This document shows, in pieces, positions 36,846-48,000 of a stretch of DNA of 64,000 nucleotides. A model generated the notes under the pieces. That model saw nothing but the letters and a program-made list of their open reading frames with translations. It did no database searches and was not told the DNA's origin. The stretch lies in assembly GCF_021018895.1 (NCBI RefSeq), contig NC_079384.1, positions 7,696,140 to 7,760,139 on the forward strand. The letters are read 5' to 3'. The DNA comes from Seriola aureovittata. Taxonomy: Eukaryota > Chordata > Actinopteri > Carangiformes > Carangidae. The translations under genes and the position numbers were made by a program. Every line of letters starts with the position of its first letter. Position 1 is the stretch's first letter.

Positions 36846-36851
36846 AATAAA
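36846..36851 (+). terminator. mgat5b-like: Candidate polyadenylation signal (AATAAA) of the mgat5b-like gene
   Basis: AATAAA lies about 480 bases after the TAA stop at 36365-36367 and is the first clear canonical signal downstream. This would give a 3' UTR of about 0.5 kb in the terminal exon. Confidence 0.5.
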
Positions 36852-36869
36852 TGACATGTCATTTCGTAA

Positions 36870-39190
36870 GTACTTGAAGTGTTGAAGGATAATGAATTGT
36901 GGGCCTGGTGTTTCATGGTGCCTGATAAAAATCCCTCTTGTTGTTGTAGCTTTTTCTTGGTCCCTTAAGCAAATAATGAAGGCAACACGCACTTTAGGGA
37001 AAATTTGTTTAGGTGTATTTAAATGAAGTGGGAAGCGGCACCAAAGACCGTAAAGCCATTCAGTTCAATTCCAGATCACACATAGTACAGTGCACTTCAA
37101 TATTATGCTAAATAAGTATCTAATCATTCATTCGTACACAGTAATGTAGCACAGTGGTCAGTGTTGCATGGGATTAGCTCCTCAATGTATCGCTGGCTGC
37201 AAATATTATCCCGGGCCTCAGAGGAGAGAGGGTGACAGCCTAAGTGATGAGGCTCATTATCTGAGCGAATCATGGATAACCTCTGGATGCCTTTGGGAGG
37301 TCACAGCCATATGACGATGATTATACTGTCATATAAACCACTGGTTCCCAACCGTCTTTGACTTAGGAAACCCCCTCCCAGCTCTGTTTCAATCCATGCC
37401 CCCGCCAGTAAAGGCAGAACCTCATTGTTTGTCTTTCAAACACATATTTTGCGTCATTTAGCGGGATAAAGTCACTGAAGGCAGGATTAATTATGTTTTC
37501 TTGAGTTATTTTACTCGAAACTACACCTAAAAATGATTTTGATCAGAACAGATGACTAATTTTGCCCAGAGTTCTTGCATTTGCTTCAAAATTATTCCCT
37601 GATTGCTTCATGACCTACAGACCCAAGGGTATTTTGCACCCCAGGTTGATATGAACAAACATGGAAACTTTACATACAGTACATACAATGATTTGGAGAG
37701 GTTGAACATTTGAACATTTCCATGTCAGAAGCCTGAAAGGGTCACGCAGGCCTATCCCATCGTCCCTGCCTGCAAAACAGCTTGTGAAAGAAACAAATGA
37801 TAACAACTAAAGGCCAAACTTCATCCCACATTCCGTGTTGTAAGTGCTACACTTACATGGCGCAGCTGTTAGCAAAGATGTCTCCAACACAATGGCAACA
37901 AGCTGCTGTGTTGAACTGGATCGATGTGAGGTTTTTCTTGGAAATGACGCACTCGTGGATGTTAATTGGCAGAAAAAGAGACCTTTTCTGCACCGATACA
38001 CTCCATGTGACCAGAACATATTGTCGCTCCGGGATCAGACCGCTCAGGGTTGCGACGACAGAACTGGTCGACAGTGTGATTGACTAGTAAATGGCTGTGA
38101 AACGGTCCATGAAAACAATATTTGTGATGACTTTGGTGGATTTTGGTGAATTCATTTGGCCCTGTCAAATGTGACTTTTGTGTAATTAGCTGAATGATCC
38201 AAAGATGATGGAAGTGAAGTTGTGTTTATGTCAAAAGGCTTTTTGGAATAAAAGAAAATAAAAGTTGCTTTTGACTCAGAGGGGCGTCCCTGAGACATAT
38301 TTTTGGAAAGTGATGTGTCATTCCTGGAGAGTCATGTTAATTCATATCAGTTACATGTGTTATGGCATATAAAAGCTGTCACTCACTTCCCAGGGGGCTG
38401 ATAGCAGAGGGTCAAACGAAGGGTTCCAAAACAGCACAGGGTTGTATATGTAGTATATGGAGCAAATGTGTAAATGTGGAGAGACAAAGATTTTAGTGTT
38501 GCACACGATTGCCTACGGACCTCACGCTGAATGGGGCAGTATATGAGTGCAAAAACTGACAAAGTCCATATGTTTGTCAGAAGCCCATTTGATGTTGTTA
38601 TGCAGTGATGTGTTTCAAGAAGACAGTGGTGTGGATAATTTAGTTCTCTGGGTTAAGTGGTTATCGCTGCAAATTAGTTTTATGCCTAAAGTTCATCTTC
38701 AAGGCTCAAGATAAGTAGATTAGCTATCTTTGTTCATTCCTTTTGCTTGCTGTCATTCAGATATCTACAAACCATGTTTAATGTTTTTATGTTTATTATG
38801 TGAGGTTTTCTCGGCAGATCATACTCTGTGTGACTGTCATTATTCATGCATGTGAAAATTCCTAAATCAAGAATTCAAGAGCAGAAAGACTCTTAGCTGG
38901 ATACAAACAGTGTTTGCAATCTGGGGAGCTTGCTGACTTTTAGTAGGGTGCCCAAACTTTAGCACAGAATCACCAATTCATTTTTTTTCCTGTTTATTAA
39001 GATCATTAAATAAAAAAGGGAGCAGGGCAATAACAATTGAAGAAATTAAGTTCATCTACAGACATGTTTTAAATTATGTAAAAATACTCTGCTATGATTA
39101 ATATTGTGTTTAACATGGTTTTCAGAAAAATTAATAAATAAAATAAAAAAAAAATAAAAAAAAACTGGGGCTGGAAGCACGTCTACACTT
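36870..39190. other. Intergenic sequence downstream of the mgat5b-like gene
   Basis: No gene is recognised. A hAT-like relic lies at 37336-37650. A plus-strand open stretch at about 37.8-38.09 kb has no similarity I recognise and is probably chance or transposon-derived. Confidence 0.5.
37336..37650. mobile_element. hAT-like repeat relic
   Basis: It begins AACCACTGGTTCCCAACCG followed by TTTGACTTAGGAAACCCCC. On the right, GCACCCCAGGTTGATATGAA is a degenerate inverted counterpart (CCAACCTGGGGTGC-like when reversed). It is about 0.3 kb with no coding capacity. It is related in its ends, not in its interior, to the relic at 26.46 kb. Confidence 0.5.
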
Positions 39191-39288
39191 ACTTCCTCAT
39201 TGAGAAATCTGGATCAGGCCTTGTGCCCCGCGCTGCTCGCGCCAGGTTCACAGGTGAAACAGCAGGGCCAATCAAGACGACTACTGGA

Positions 39289-39759
39289 GGAAACATCGGA
39301 GAGACTCTGCCACATGTTTGAGCCTCAGTCAGACCCAGACTCAGGAGTTTTTAAAGGAGTTTGTTGTGCACCAAAGTCGGCGACTAGAAGACGTATCAGA
39401 ATGGTAAGTGTAATTATTTGTTTATGTTGTTTGTTAGCTTGTAGCTGGCAGTGGCTGACACGGTGTTAGCGGCGGTGCTAATGCAAACTCTCGCTCTCTG
39501 TGCTGACAAGTTTTTGGTGACCAGTGACTCAGCAGTGTGTATCAAGATGGTTAGTGTTAAAGGAAACACGGGAGAGACTCAGCTACATGTTTGAGTCTCA
39601 GTCACACCCAGACTCAGATCAGGAGTGTGTTGTGCACCAAAATTGAGCATCTTTTATTTGTTTATGATGTCTGTTAGCTTGTGAGTGGCAGTGGCTGACT
39701 CAGTGTTTGCAGTTGTGCTGATGTGAACTGTCGCTCTCTGTTCTGACAAGGTTTCTGGT
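39289..39759. repeat. Tandem direct duplication of a ~0.2-kb unit
   Basis: Copy A (about 39289-39519) and copy B (about 39561-39759) both run GGAAACA(T/C)(C)GG-GAGAGACTC, then ACATGTTTGAG(C/T)CTCAGTCA, CCCAGACTCAG, TTGTTGTGCACCAAA, TTATTTGTTTATG, GTTAGCTTG, GGCAGTGGCTGAC and TCGCTCTCTGT-CTGACAAG. Copy A has extra bases, including ACTAGAAGACGTATCAGAATG before GTAAGTG, that copy B lacks or has moved. Copy A's left flank is CpG-rich. It could be a duplicated first-exon/promoter fragment or a transposon part. Confidence 0.75.
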
Positions 39760-40130
39760 TTATTTTTCCCGCCTCCCGTCCCTGCACATTGATAGGATTG
39801 GTTTCTCAGGTTAGATGACGAATGAATACCTGGCTGTCTGAATCCGTTTTTATGACACTGTTATTGGTTCACTGCAGTTGCAAGGTGGAAAGGCGCAGTC
39901 ATGGTGTCAGCTGCTTATTTTGCTCATGATATGGCTTGTATTATATAAAAAAACACCATATGGACATATTAGTAAGGTTAAAAAGTTGATTTTCATTGGA
40001 GTGGGTTTTTAAATGTGTTGTCTGCAGGGGTTGCCTTATTCCATTAAAAGAAAAAAAAAATCAACATCTTTCTTATTTGACAAGGGATGCATGGTAACAG
40101 GTTTAATTTTTACCATGTTCACCATCTTAA

Positions 40131-40440
40131 AGGAATAGGTCAGGTTATTTGACGTAGGGTTGTGTGTAGCACTTATACATAATCAGTGTATTATCTGCAG
40201 TAGATTTGGATCGGCAGACACAAGTACCAGCAAGGAAGCTGAGTGATGTGCTGCTGTGGACATCCCCAAAAACCTGTTTTAGCCAAAAAAAACTGCTCTC
40301 TGAAACAATATACATTGCTCAGTCTCTGTGCTGGCAATTCAGTCATAAACCATGCTGATTGTAGTGGGTTACATGAGTGTGTGTAAAAAATCTCTTATTA
40401 ATCCGTTTAATATTTGTTGGGATCTTTCAGTCTGGAGCAA
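40131..40440. mobile_element. Dispersed fish repeat (family not named)
   Basis: The stretch from TTAAAGGAATAGGTCAGGTTA through GTAGCACTTATACATAATCAGTGTATTA, GCTGCTGTGGAC and TTTTAGCCAAAAAAAAC to CTCAGTCTCTGTGCT resembles a repeat found many times in spiny-rayed fish genomes as I remember it. The right boundary is uncertain and no terminal repeats were established. Confidence 0.4.
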
Positions 40441-40449
40441 AGTGATGGA

Positions 40450-42720
40450 CTGACTGACTGACCGACCATACACTGAGCCGTGCTGCTTACATGGCTAAAA
40501 ATACTGTCAAATGGGAATCCTTGGGATCTTTGGTTTGTTTGACGTCCTACAAATGCTTGACCACCCATTGCACTGTACTTGCAAGTGTCTGCTGCATACC
40601 ACCTCTGCACGTTGAAATAACGATTAGACTGTTAAAAATAAGAGATGATTGATGGAGGAAAAAATAAAAAAAAACCAAGAGGAAACATGAACTTGTGTTG
40701 GGTTCAGTCAGACATCATGGAATGTCCATGCACCAGTAGAGGTTCAATAATGTTTATATGAGTGCTTTTTAATTTTACATGAGAGACAGGAACTCTTTGA
40801 GGCACACAGGGACTTATTCTCCTATACCTTTTAACTGTGGAATGCAGTGCCAAATCAAACTTTGCTGCCAAGAAAAATGAGATCCTATAGAAGAAAAGCA
40901 ACACAGGAGAGTTTCACTTAAATTTGAACTTTCAGCTAATGTCATATCTGTCTCTTTGTATGACAAAGATTCACTTTGAGAAACCTTATGCTACAGAGAT
41001 TTTGCTGTTTTTCAGAATTTATTTTTGTGTCACATACATGAATTTACTTACAAGTTGGGGATGACTAAGCAGAAAAATAAGATAAAGTTTACATCCAGTC
41101 CAAAATGACTTCCCCCTATCGGGGCTCAATATCAACGTTTAGTTACACAATAACTCAATGACGTAACTCACCCATGTCTTTTTCTTCTTGAGAGTTACTG
41201 GAAAATGTTGCAACCCCCATGATTTGTTGTTATTGCTGTATTATATTTGCATGATTGTGTACTATGAATCACACTGTTTACATTGGATCTTCAAGTGTTT
41301 CCCAATGCTCTTGTCGTTTCCAGTCAAACACAACTGCAGATTGAACGAATGCTCCCTCTTTTTCTAATTTATTTGGTTTCCTGCCTGCTTCTTTTTTTCC
41401 CTCCTCTTCACATCCATTCAACTCTCTTATTCCTGTCTCCCCTTCCTTACTACATCTTTATCCATGTTAAATTCCCTTGTAATCATGGATTTTGATCCAG
41501 GACTGATCAAGTCGGCTTTGTGCTTAAGAGTTCAGAGAAAATATGTGTTCTGTGCATGATGTATCACTTCTGATTTTAATCTAAATGCAGATGGGTGAGA
41601 AAAGTAACTTGTTATACAAATAAGGGACATACTTATTTAGATTGCTGCATATCATTGGATTACCTCCAGTTTCTGCTGTACACCATTTGCTTACCACTGT
41701 ATTTCTTCAAATGCAACGGAAATTGGCCGAATAATTTGTATTAAATCACTTTATGGCCTGTTCCGCTACCTCTATAGATTTGTTGATTTGCAACAGCCAG
41801 CTGTACCCTAAAGGGGGCAGTGTGGTCAAGCTAAACCAGCTAACACCAGCCTAAGTTACAGCACACCAGTTACAAACATCAGAAACCTGCTCAGGGAGAC
41901 GAGTGACAGAGATGAAAACAGAAAAAGATTTTTTTAAAAAGAGAGAAAAGAGATTTTTAGAGAGAGAAGGAGGGAAACAGAAATACTGTAGAGGTGTTAG
42001 GACACATGGAGACACTTCCAGTCCTCTCTACAGGTAGCCTTCAGTTCATTCCTCCAAACACACTTGCAAAAGGGGGGAGGGAAGAGCGGCTTTATTACCA
42101 TAAGAAAGCAGCTGCTTTTATTGAAACCTGTTATTGGCGTGCCAAGATTACACTGAACAACAACAACCCTCCTCCCTGGAAGCCAATAAAATGCTGACAA
42201 CAAACACTTGGCTTGCCTACAGCGCTGTTAGAAGCCACAGAGGTTGGCCTTAATGATACTTGGTAACTATTACAGACTATTAAAGTAAATGAATAAAAGA
42301 GGAACAGAACGAGAGAGAGAAGGGAGAGAGGAGCAAACTGATTAGTTCAGAAGTTGTTTCCAGACATAACGTAGGTAGCTGACTCATTGTAGGGCGGCCT
42401 CAAGGAGATGCACTTCTTTGTTGTGTGTAGCTCAGTTGTTGGACGAAAAAGCTTGTTTGTGTGCGTGCGTGCGTGTGTGTATACGCGCCAAGAGATAGAT
42501 AGATAAAACAGAAAAAGTTGCTCTTCCTGATGTGCTGTTGCATCCATCAGCAACACACTACAGGCCAGAGAGCTGTGGTGTATGGTTGAATGGTTGTTGC
42601 ATTGGGGCAGGCCTTTCTGTGATTTTCCCCAAACGTCTCATGTCAGTATTCCAGCAATCTCATCACACCTGAGTAACTCTGAGGCAGACGGGATCCGGTT
42701 CACCTCTCTTGTACCTGTGT
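40450..42720. other. Intergenic sequence, no gene seen
   Basis: AT-rich sequence without recognisable exons. A pyrimidine-rich stretch lies at about 41.36-41.46 kb and a purine-rich one at about 41.88-41.98 kb. Confidence 0.5.
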
Positions 42721-42723
42721 GTG

Positions 42724-42817
<94 letters not shown>
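42721..42817. repeat. Compound tetranucleotide microsatellite (GTGC)n then (CTGT)n
   Basis: About nine GTGC units run to about 42756, followed directly by about fifteen CTGT units to 42817. The sharp unit switch is direct sequence evidence. Confidence 0.97.
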
Positions 42818-42819
42818 CA

Positions 42820-44490
42820 GAATGCTGCTAATCCCATTGTCTTTATGTATGTATTCGACTGAAAGCATTTTGTGGCCTCTTGGGGACAGGAGAGGTCATC
42901 TGAGCAGGGAGAGATCTTAGTAAAAGCAACCACAAGATTAAATGAGATTCTAGAAAAACATGCTGCAAAAGGTACAACAGAAAATGCATAAACATAATTT
43001 TGCAGGTCCCATTTGTACCTATGCAGCGGACAAATTTTTCATGACATTTTGCAATGAAAAATTGGAGAGCAACAAAAATCTTCTCTCATTCTAGTGTTCC
43101 TTAAATTCTAGACCTCGATTTCCAACTTCCTCTCTCCATTCCTCCCTCTTAACACACAGACTACAGAGGAGAAAGTTGTGAAGAAACACAGAGCTACCAG
43201 CTAACGCCTGCTAACCCCAAGAAAGCCCTTGTCATCTTTCATCCTACACCTCTGAATTGCCTTCATTTTCTTGGGGCCCATAAATTGGCTCTCGTTGTCC
43301 CATAAATGGCTCCTTTTGGGGTGGGATTTATAGTGAGGGGTGGCAATGGGGTGTGTGTGGGGGGGTATAAAACCCACCTTTTGATGTCCCCTCTGCTTAA
43401 CAGGCAGAGCAGACGTGCCTGCCCATATGCTGCATGGTGCTTTTGCCACACATTGCTAGCGTGCGACTCTCGCACACACAGGCACATTAAAAGATATTAA
43501 ACTGCGTTTCTGCTTTCATTCACAGTCATGGGATGTAACAGCCAAGCAGGGTGGTACACGTTAAGCTGTGCCACTTCCTCGGCTGTAATTAAAGCCACCC
43601 ATGCAGGGGGGTCTCTAAAAGTCTTGTTTTGCTACACCCCTGATCCTGACCTTTTTAAAAGGAGAGGGTGAGGCTTTTCTTTTTATCACACTGTGGAATA
43701 GGTTGGAAAAATAGGCTGGAGTTCATTTCTGGGTGGTGATGTGGTTTTTCTGTTGTTTTAATGTCCACTAAGTATTTGACAGATTGACCAAATTCATCAA
43801 CCTAAACAAACACTATGGAAATTATTAAAAAGGAAACTTGTGTTAGAATGGCTTCAGAAACATTTCATCACGGTTTTGATGTCACAAAATCAAAGTCTCT
43901 ACTCTTTCTCTGGTCCTGCAGTTAACACTGGATAACAGATCTGGTACCTTTATAGCAGACACAGCCGTGTTATTAAAATACTCTACAGATGGATGACATA
44001 TTAAAGTAAAATCCATTCATATAACATTAAAGTGTTGGCCCACCACAACCCACCAACACTGTCTGTGCCAATATATAAGTTAATATCTGGGCAGGAACTC
44101 CGAACCAGTAGGGGGGAAAAGACATGGTTATGGTGGTGGCTCACTATTATGAAATATAATGCATACAATGTTTAGATGGTAGGAGGCACGACTTAAACAA
44201 CATTGTAAGATCACAAGTCAAACTTCACATCAGTGGCTTTTCAAGCCCACTGCAACCCACGACGATCAGTGTTGACGTCAAACCCAACTCATCCTGTGGC
44301 TCCGTTAATGCCAGAGCATATGATTAACATCATTTTTATACTAAACTCTTAAGTGACCCCTCATGCCCCGTATGGAAGCATGTGCATCATCATGTTTTCA
44401 GATCTTTCCTTTAACGTGTCATAGGTGAAAAAGGGCATATGGTTGTCAGAAGAGACCGGGGTCACCAGGCTAAAAGTGATTGATACCTGT
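42820..44490. other. Intergenic sequence, no gene seen
   Basis: No exon is recognisable. A unique, fairly GC-rich block lies at about 43.26-43.68 kb, with G-runs (TGTGGGGGGGTATAA near 43.36 kb). Confidence 0.45.
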
Positions 44491-44492
44491 CA

Positions 44493-44494
<2 letters not shown>

Positions 44495-44550
<56 letters not shown>

Positions 44551-44603
44551 TGTATGTATGTATGTATGTATGTATGTATATATATATATACATATACATA
44601 TAC
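44495..44603. repeat. Symmetric compound microsatellite (AT)n-(ATGT)n-(AT)n
   Basis: An AT tract (44495-44522) is followed by about fourteen ATGT units (44522-44577), then AT and ATAC units to about 44603. Confidence 0.97.
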
Positions 44604-44891
44604 TGAGGCTGATTCTAAATGAGGAGCAGCTGGTCGTGCAGTCAGAGGGTGAGCAAAGGTGGGAAACTCAATAGTGACGGCTGTTGGGCAGGTGTAGAAT
44701 GAGAGGAGAGGTTAGTATGCAGTAAAAAAAGACATTTCACTCACTTTTCTCTGCTCTTTCTCTCTCTACCATAACCATTCATTTATCCTCCTTTTTTCTT
44801 TCCAACTCACCTTCCTTTAACGCACAACCACCTTCAATCTGCCATTTTAAATATTCTTCCGTTTTATACCTCTTTCTTTTTCTGCCCACTA

Positions 44892-44892
<1 letters not shown>

Positions 44893-44922
<30 letters not shown>
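44893..44922. repeat. (TC)n microsatellite
   Basis: About 15 TC units lie just before CCACGGCAG. The tract together with that AG imitates a splice acceptor (see rejected items). Confidence 0.95.
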
Positions 44923-44924
<2 letters not shown>

Positions 44925-45059
44925 CGGCAGATGAGCCAGGTGATAGTGACACAACCAGCTGTATGCCAGTTACCACGGCGATGACAGCTGCCAGCCCAGG
45001 TGCACAGGCAGCTGGGAAGGCTAGGAATGTGTGTATGTGTGTAAGTGTGTAAGAGAGAG

Positions 45060-48000
45060 AGGGAGACATCTATGACACTGGTATCTGTGTGTATGCATGC
45101 TTCTGTGTGTGTGACAGAGATAGGGGGGAAAGGGACCTGGGTGCTGGTGAGGACACAGGTGTTGTAGTGATGGAGGGAGCGTGGGAGAAGGCTGGGAGAG
45201 GAGAGAGAAGAGCAGCGGGGAGGAGGGAATTTGACCTCTCACCCCTTGCGTCGTCTGGGCAGTTCCCAAGATCCATCTGCAGCGACTCGGATGTACCTCG
45301 ACGTCTGCTCATTGTCTAGACGTTTGTCCGTCACTTGGCGCTCGTCTCAGCGAGTGTAATTGAGTCAAGACATGAAATCATAGCAGGAAACACGAAGCGA
45401 GCCTAGTTAGAGCTCAGATGACATCAGCTTGTTAAATTGGGGCCTGTCAAATAAAACAAGGTTATGAGATGAACTAGAAAGATAATGAGTGAAATCCTGA
45501 CCATTCCCACACTGTTGGAAGTTTTTTCTTTGCTATTTCATTGATGGTTAATGTGCTATTGAGTCATCACAGCAAAGCACATTTCTCCCGCAGTGCACCT
45601 GTGAGACAAGCGCAGATGATACAACTGCCATCCTTTCAAACGGCCTCTTTCTTTTCCTCTCTTTCGCGCTCTCCGTCTCTTCTGGGAACATTCCAATCTA
45701 CTCCTCTCCTGCTCCCCACCTTCTCCTCCTCACCTCCTCCCCCTTCTAACCCCTTTCCCTCTCCTGAGAGCGGGAGGCCGCGGTGCCATCACTCACCACT
45801 TGGTGATAACCGGCACAAAGGGGGCCTTGGTGGCCCCGGCTGAGGCCGCTCGACGTGCACCGCCACTGGGGAGAAAGTGGAGGAAAGTCCCCCACCTCTC
45901 TCAGCTCCCTCCAGTCCTCCATCGTCCCCACCTCCTCATATGATGAAAACTCTGTCAGTGCGGATTAGGAAGGAGCGGTGTGCGTCAGCGGAGGGAATAG
46001 CAATGATAAAAGCTGTGCCGCCGCACCTCTGCATGTCCATCCCTCTTTCAGCTTACTCACTATTTGTCACTTTATACCAATTTTGGGATTCCAGACCTCT
46101 TTATGCTGCTGTCATGTTGCCAAACTGTTTTATGTGAAGTTTTAATGGGCTCCCATTTAGCCTTGCTAGTGTATTTTGATGATCAAAGGCAAGCTTTTTA
46201 TTGTATACCCAAGTCAAGTCTTTGAATTTCTCCGACAGTAAAGTTGATTCTCACAGGTATCCACACATACAGTTTGTAGTAAAACAGCAGGGTGAAAATG
46301 ACACATAGGTTTTAGTGATTGTGTGGTCTCAACTGTCTGTGCGTTGCCTTTTCATATTTTAACAGATGAAATCATATTATAAATATGGGCCAAAATTTGG
46401 GATATATGGCAGAAAGATGAGGTCTCTAGAGCCACAGTGGGTGATGGCGAGAAAGGAAGGGAGGTTGGATGACGACGGCGGGCGCTATGAGGGCACAGAA
46501 CTGGAGGATTCTGGGATGGGGAAAGGGGCATTAGGTTGGGGGAGGGCGATTTTTGTCCTCAGGCTGGCACAGCAACGGTCTCGCTTCATGGTGAGAGAAA
46601 ATGGGCGCCGAAGAAGGGTGGTGGGAGGGTGCAGGCTCCGAAATTGATTTCATGCCGGAGTCAGACACAGCCCCAAGGAAGGAATAATGTGTGTGTGAGT
46701 GTGTGTGTGAGTGAGAGAGGAAGAGAGACAGAGTGAGGGAGTCCAGTGTGAATTCTGAGAGGTACACAATGGCAGAAGGAGAGAGAGAGAGACCGAAAAA
46801 GAGAGGGGCCGACCTGCATCAAAGAGACTGGATCTGCATGAGAAAAAGCATGTTGCTATTTTTCTGTTGACATCGGCAGCAAGCAGCAACACAAAGTGGG
46901 TGATTGTTGTTTACAGATTCTTTCAGTTCCACAGATTCCCAAACGACAAGTCCATTAGACTATATTTTCAGGAGACAACAACCATTATTTTATTTAATAT
47001 GTCAGTTCAGATAGATCTAAGAAAATATGTATATTTCCATGAACATTGACAAAATAAAACTGGAGCAAAGTTGGACTAAATTCAAATATCATTATCCCCT
47101 TAAGGCAATTAAATCTTACTTATTGAGGATCATTTCACTTACGAAAATTAACATATTTTGTTATTAGAAAAGTCTCAGTGCACATTGCCATTTATGTAAA
47201 ACATATGCAGCAGACTATCTGTGATCCCCATACACTGCATAATAGTGAGACCTTGAGGAATGGATTAGAAAATTGAGGATACGTGCCATTTAACAGTGAT
47301 TTGAAATTCAGACCGTTTCCGCCTCCTAATGTCTCTCCCACACACACATCGCATTCGTGCACAATTGCGCAGTCGGAATCCATCTCATTTAAGTATTCTC
47401 ACACATGCACACGAGTATACACGCATGTACGCAGACATGCTCACAAAGTGCATACCTTTTGAAGAGTGAAGAGTGTTTTGAAGCGGTCTGCTCCACAGAC
47501 CACAGACCTGCACTGATGCCTTTATTCGTGCTCATTACATCTATCATGAACCCAACTCAGCCGCTTTCTTCCGCTGTCCTCTTCCCTCCTTTGAGTTTTG
47601 TCTTGTGTAGGTTGCCCTCGCTTTTCTCTGCCCTCTTACTTTTAGTCCATCTTTCCCTTGATCTCCTTCCTTTCCTTCTTCAGCCTCTCTCCATTCCCTC
47701 TCTCTCCTCTGTCCTTTCCCCCCTTCTTGGCATCGGCGGCAGCATCTCTTTTAAGACACATGTCAAGGGAACTGTCTGCCGCTTTCAAAGGCCTTTGTGT
47801 CCGGCCTTTCTTCCCCTTAATTTGGTTTCCCCAAAACACTTTCCCATAGCATGGCCGTCTCGCCCCCTTTTCTCCCAGCTACCCCTCTCCTCTCATCTCC
47901 CCCTCCCTCTCATTCTTCCAACTGTCTTAAATACGTTTTATTGAAGACGATATGTGTAACGTCAGGGTATCTCAGACTTTTTTGTGATCTGACATGATTT

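Noticed and set aside
44932..45000. Exon-like segment after a (TC)n tract, open in one frame and ending CCCAG|GTGCAC
   Set aside because: The acceptor-like signal is the microsatellite itself. The roughly 22-residue peptide has no recognised similarity and no partner exons were found.
47405..47944. 179-codon plus-strand ORF, the longest outside tbc1d24
   Set aside because: The frame is open because of a long pyrimidine-rich stretch (Leu/Ser/Pro/Phe only). No domain or family resemblance.
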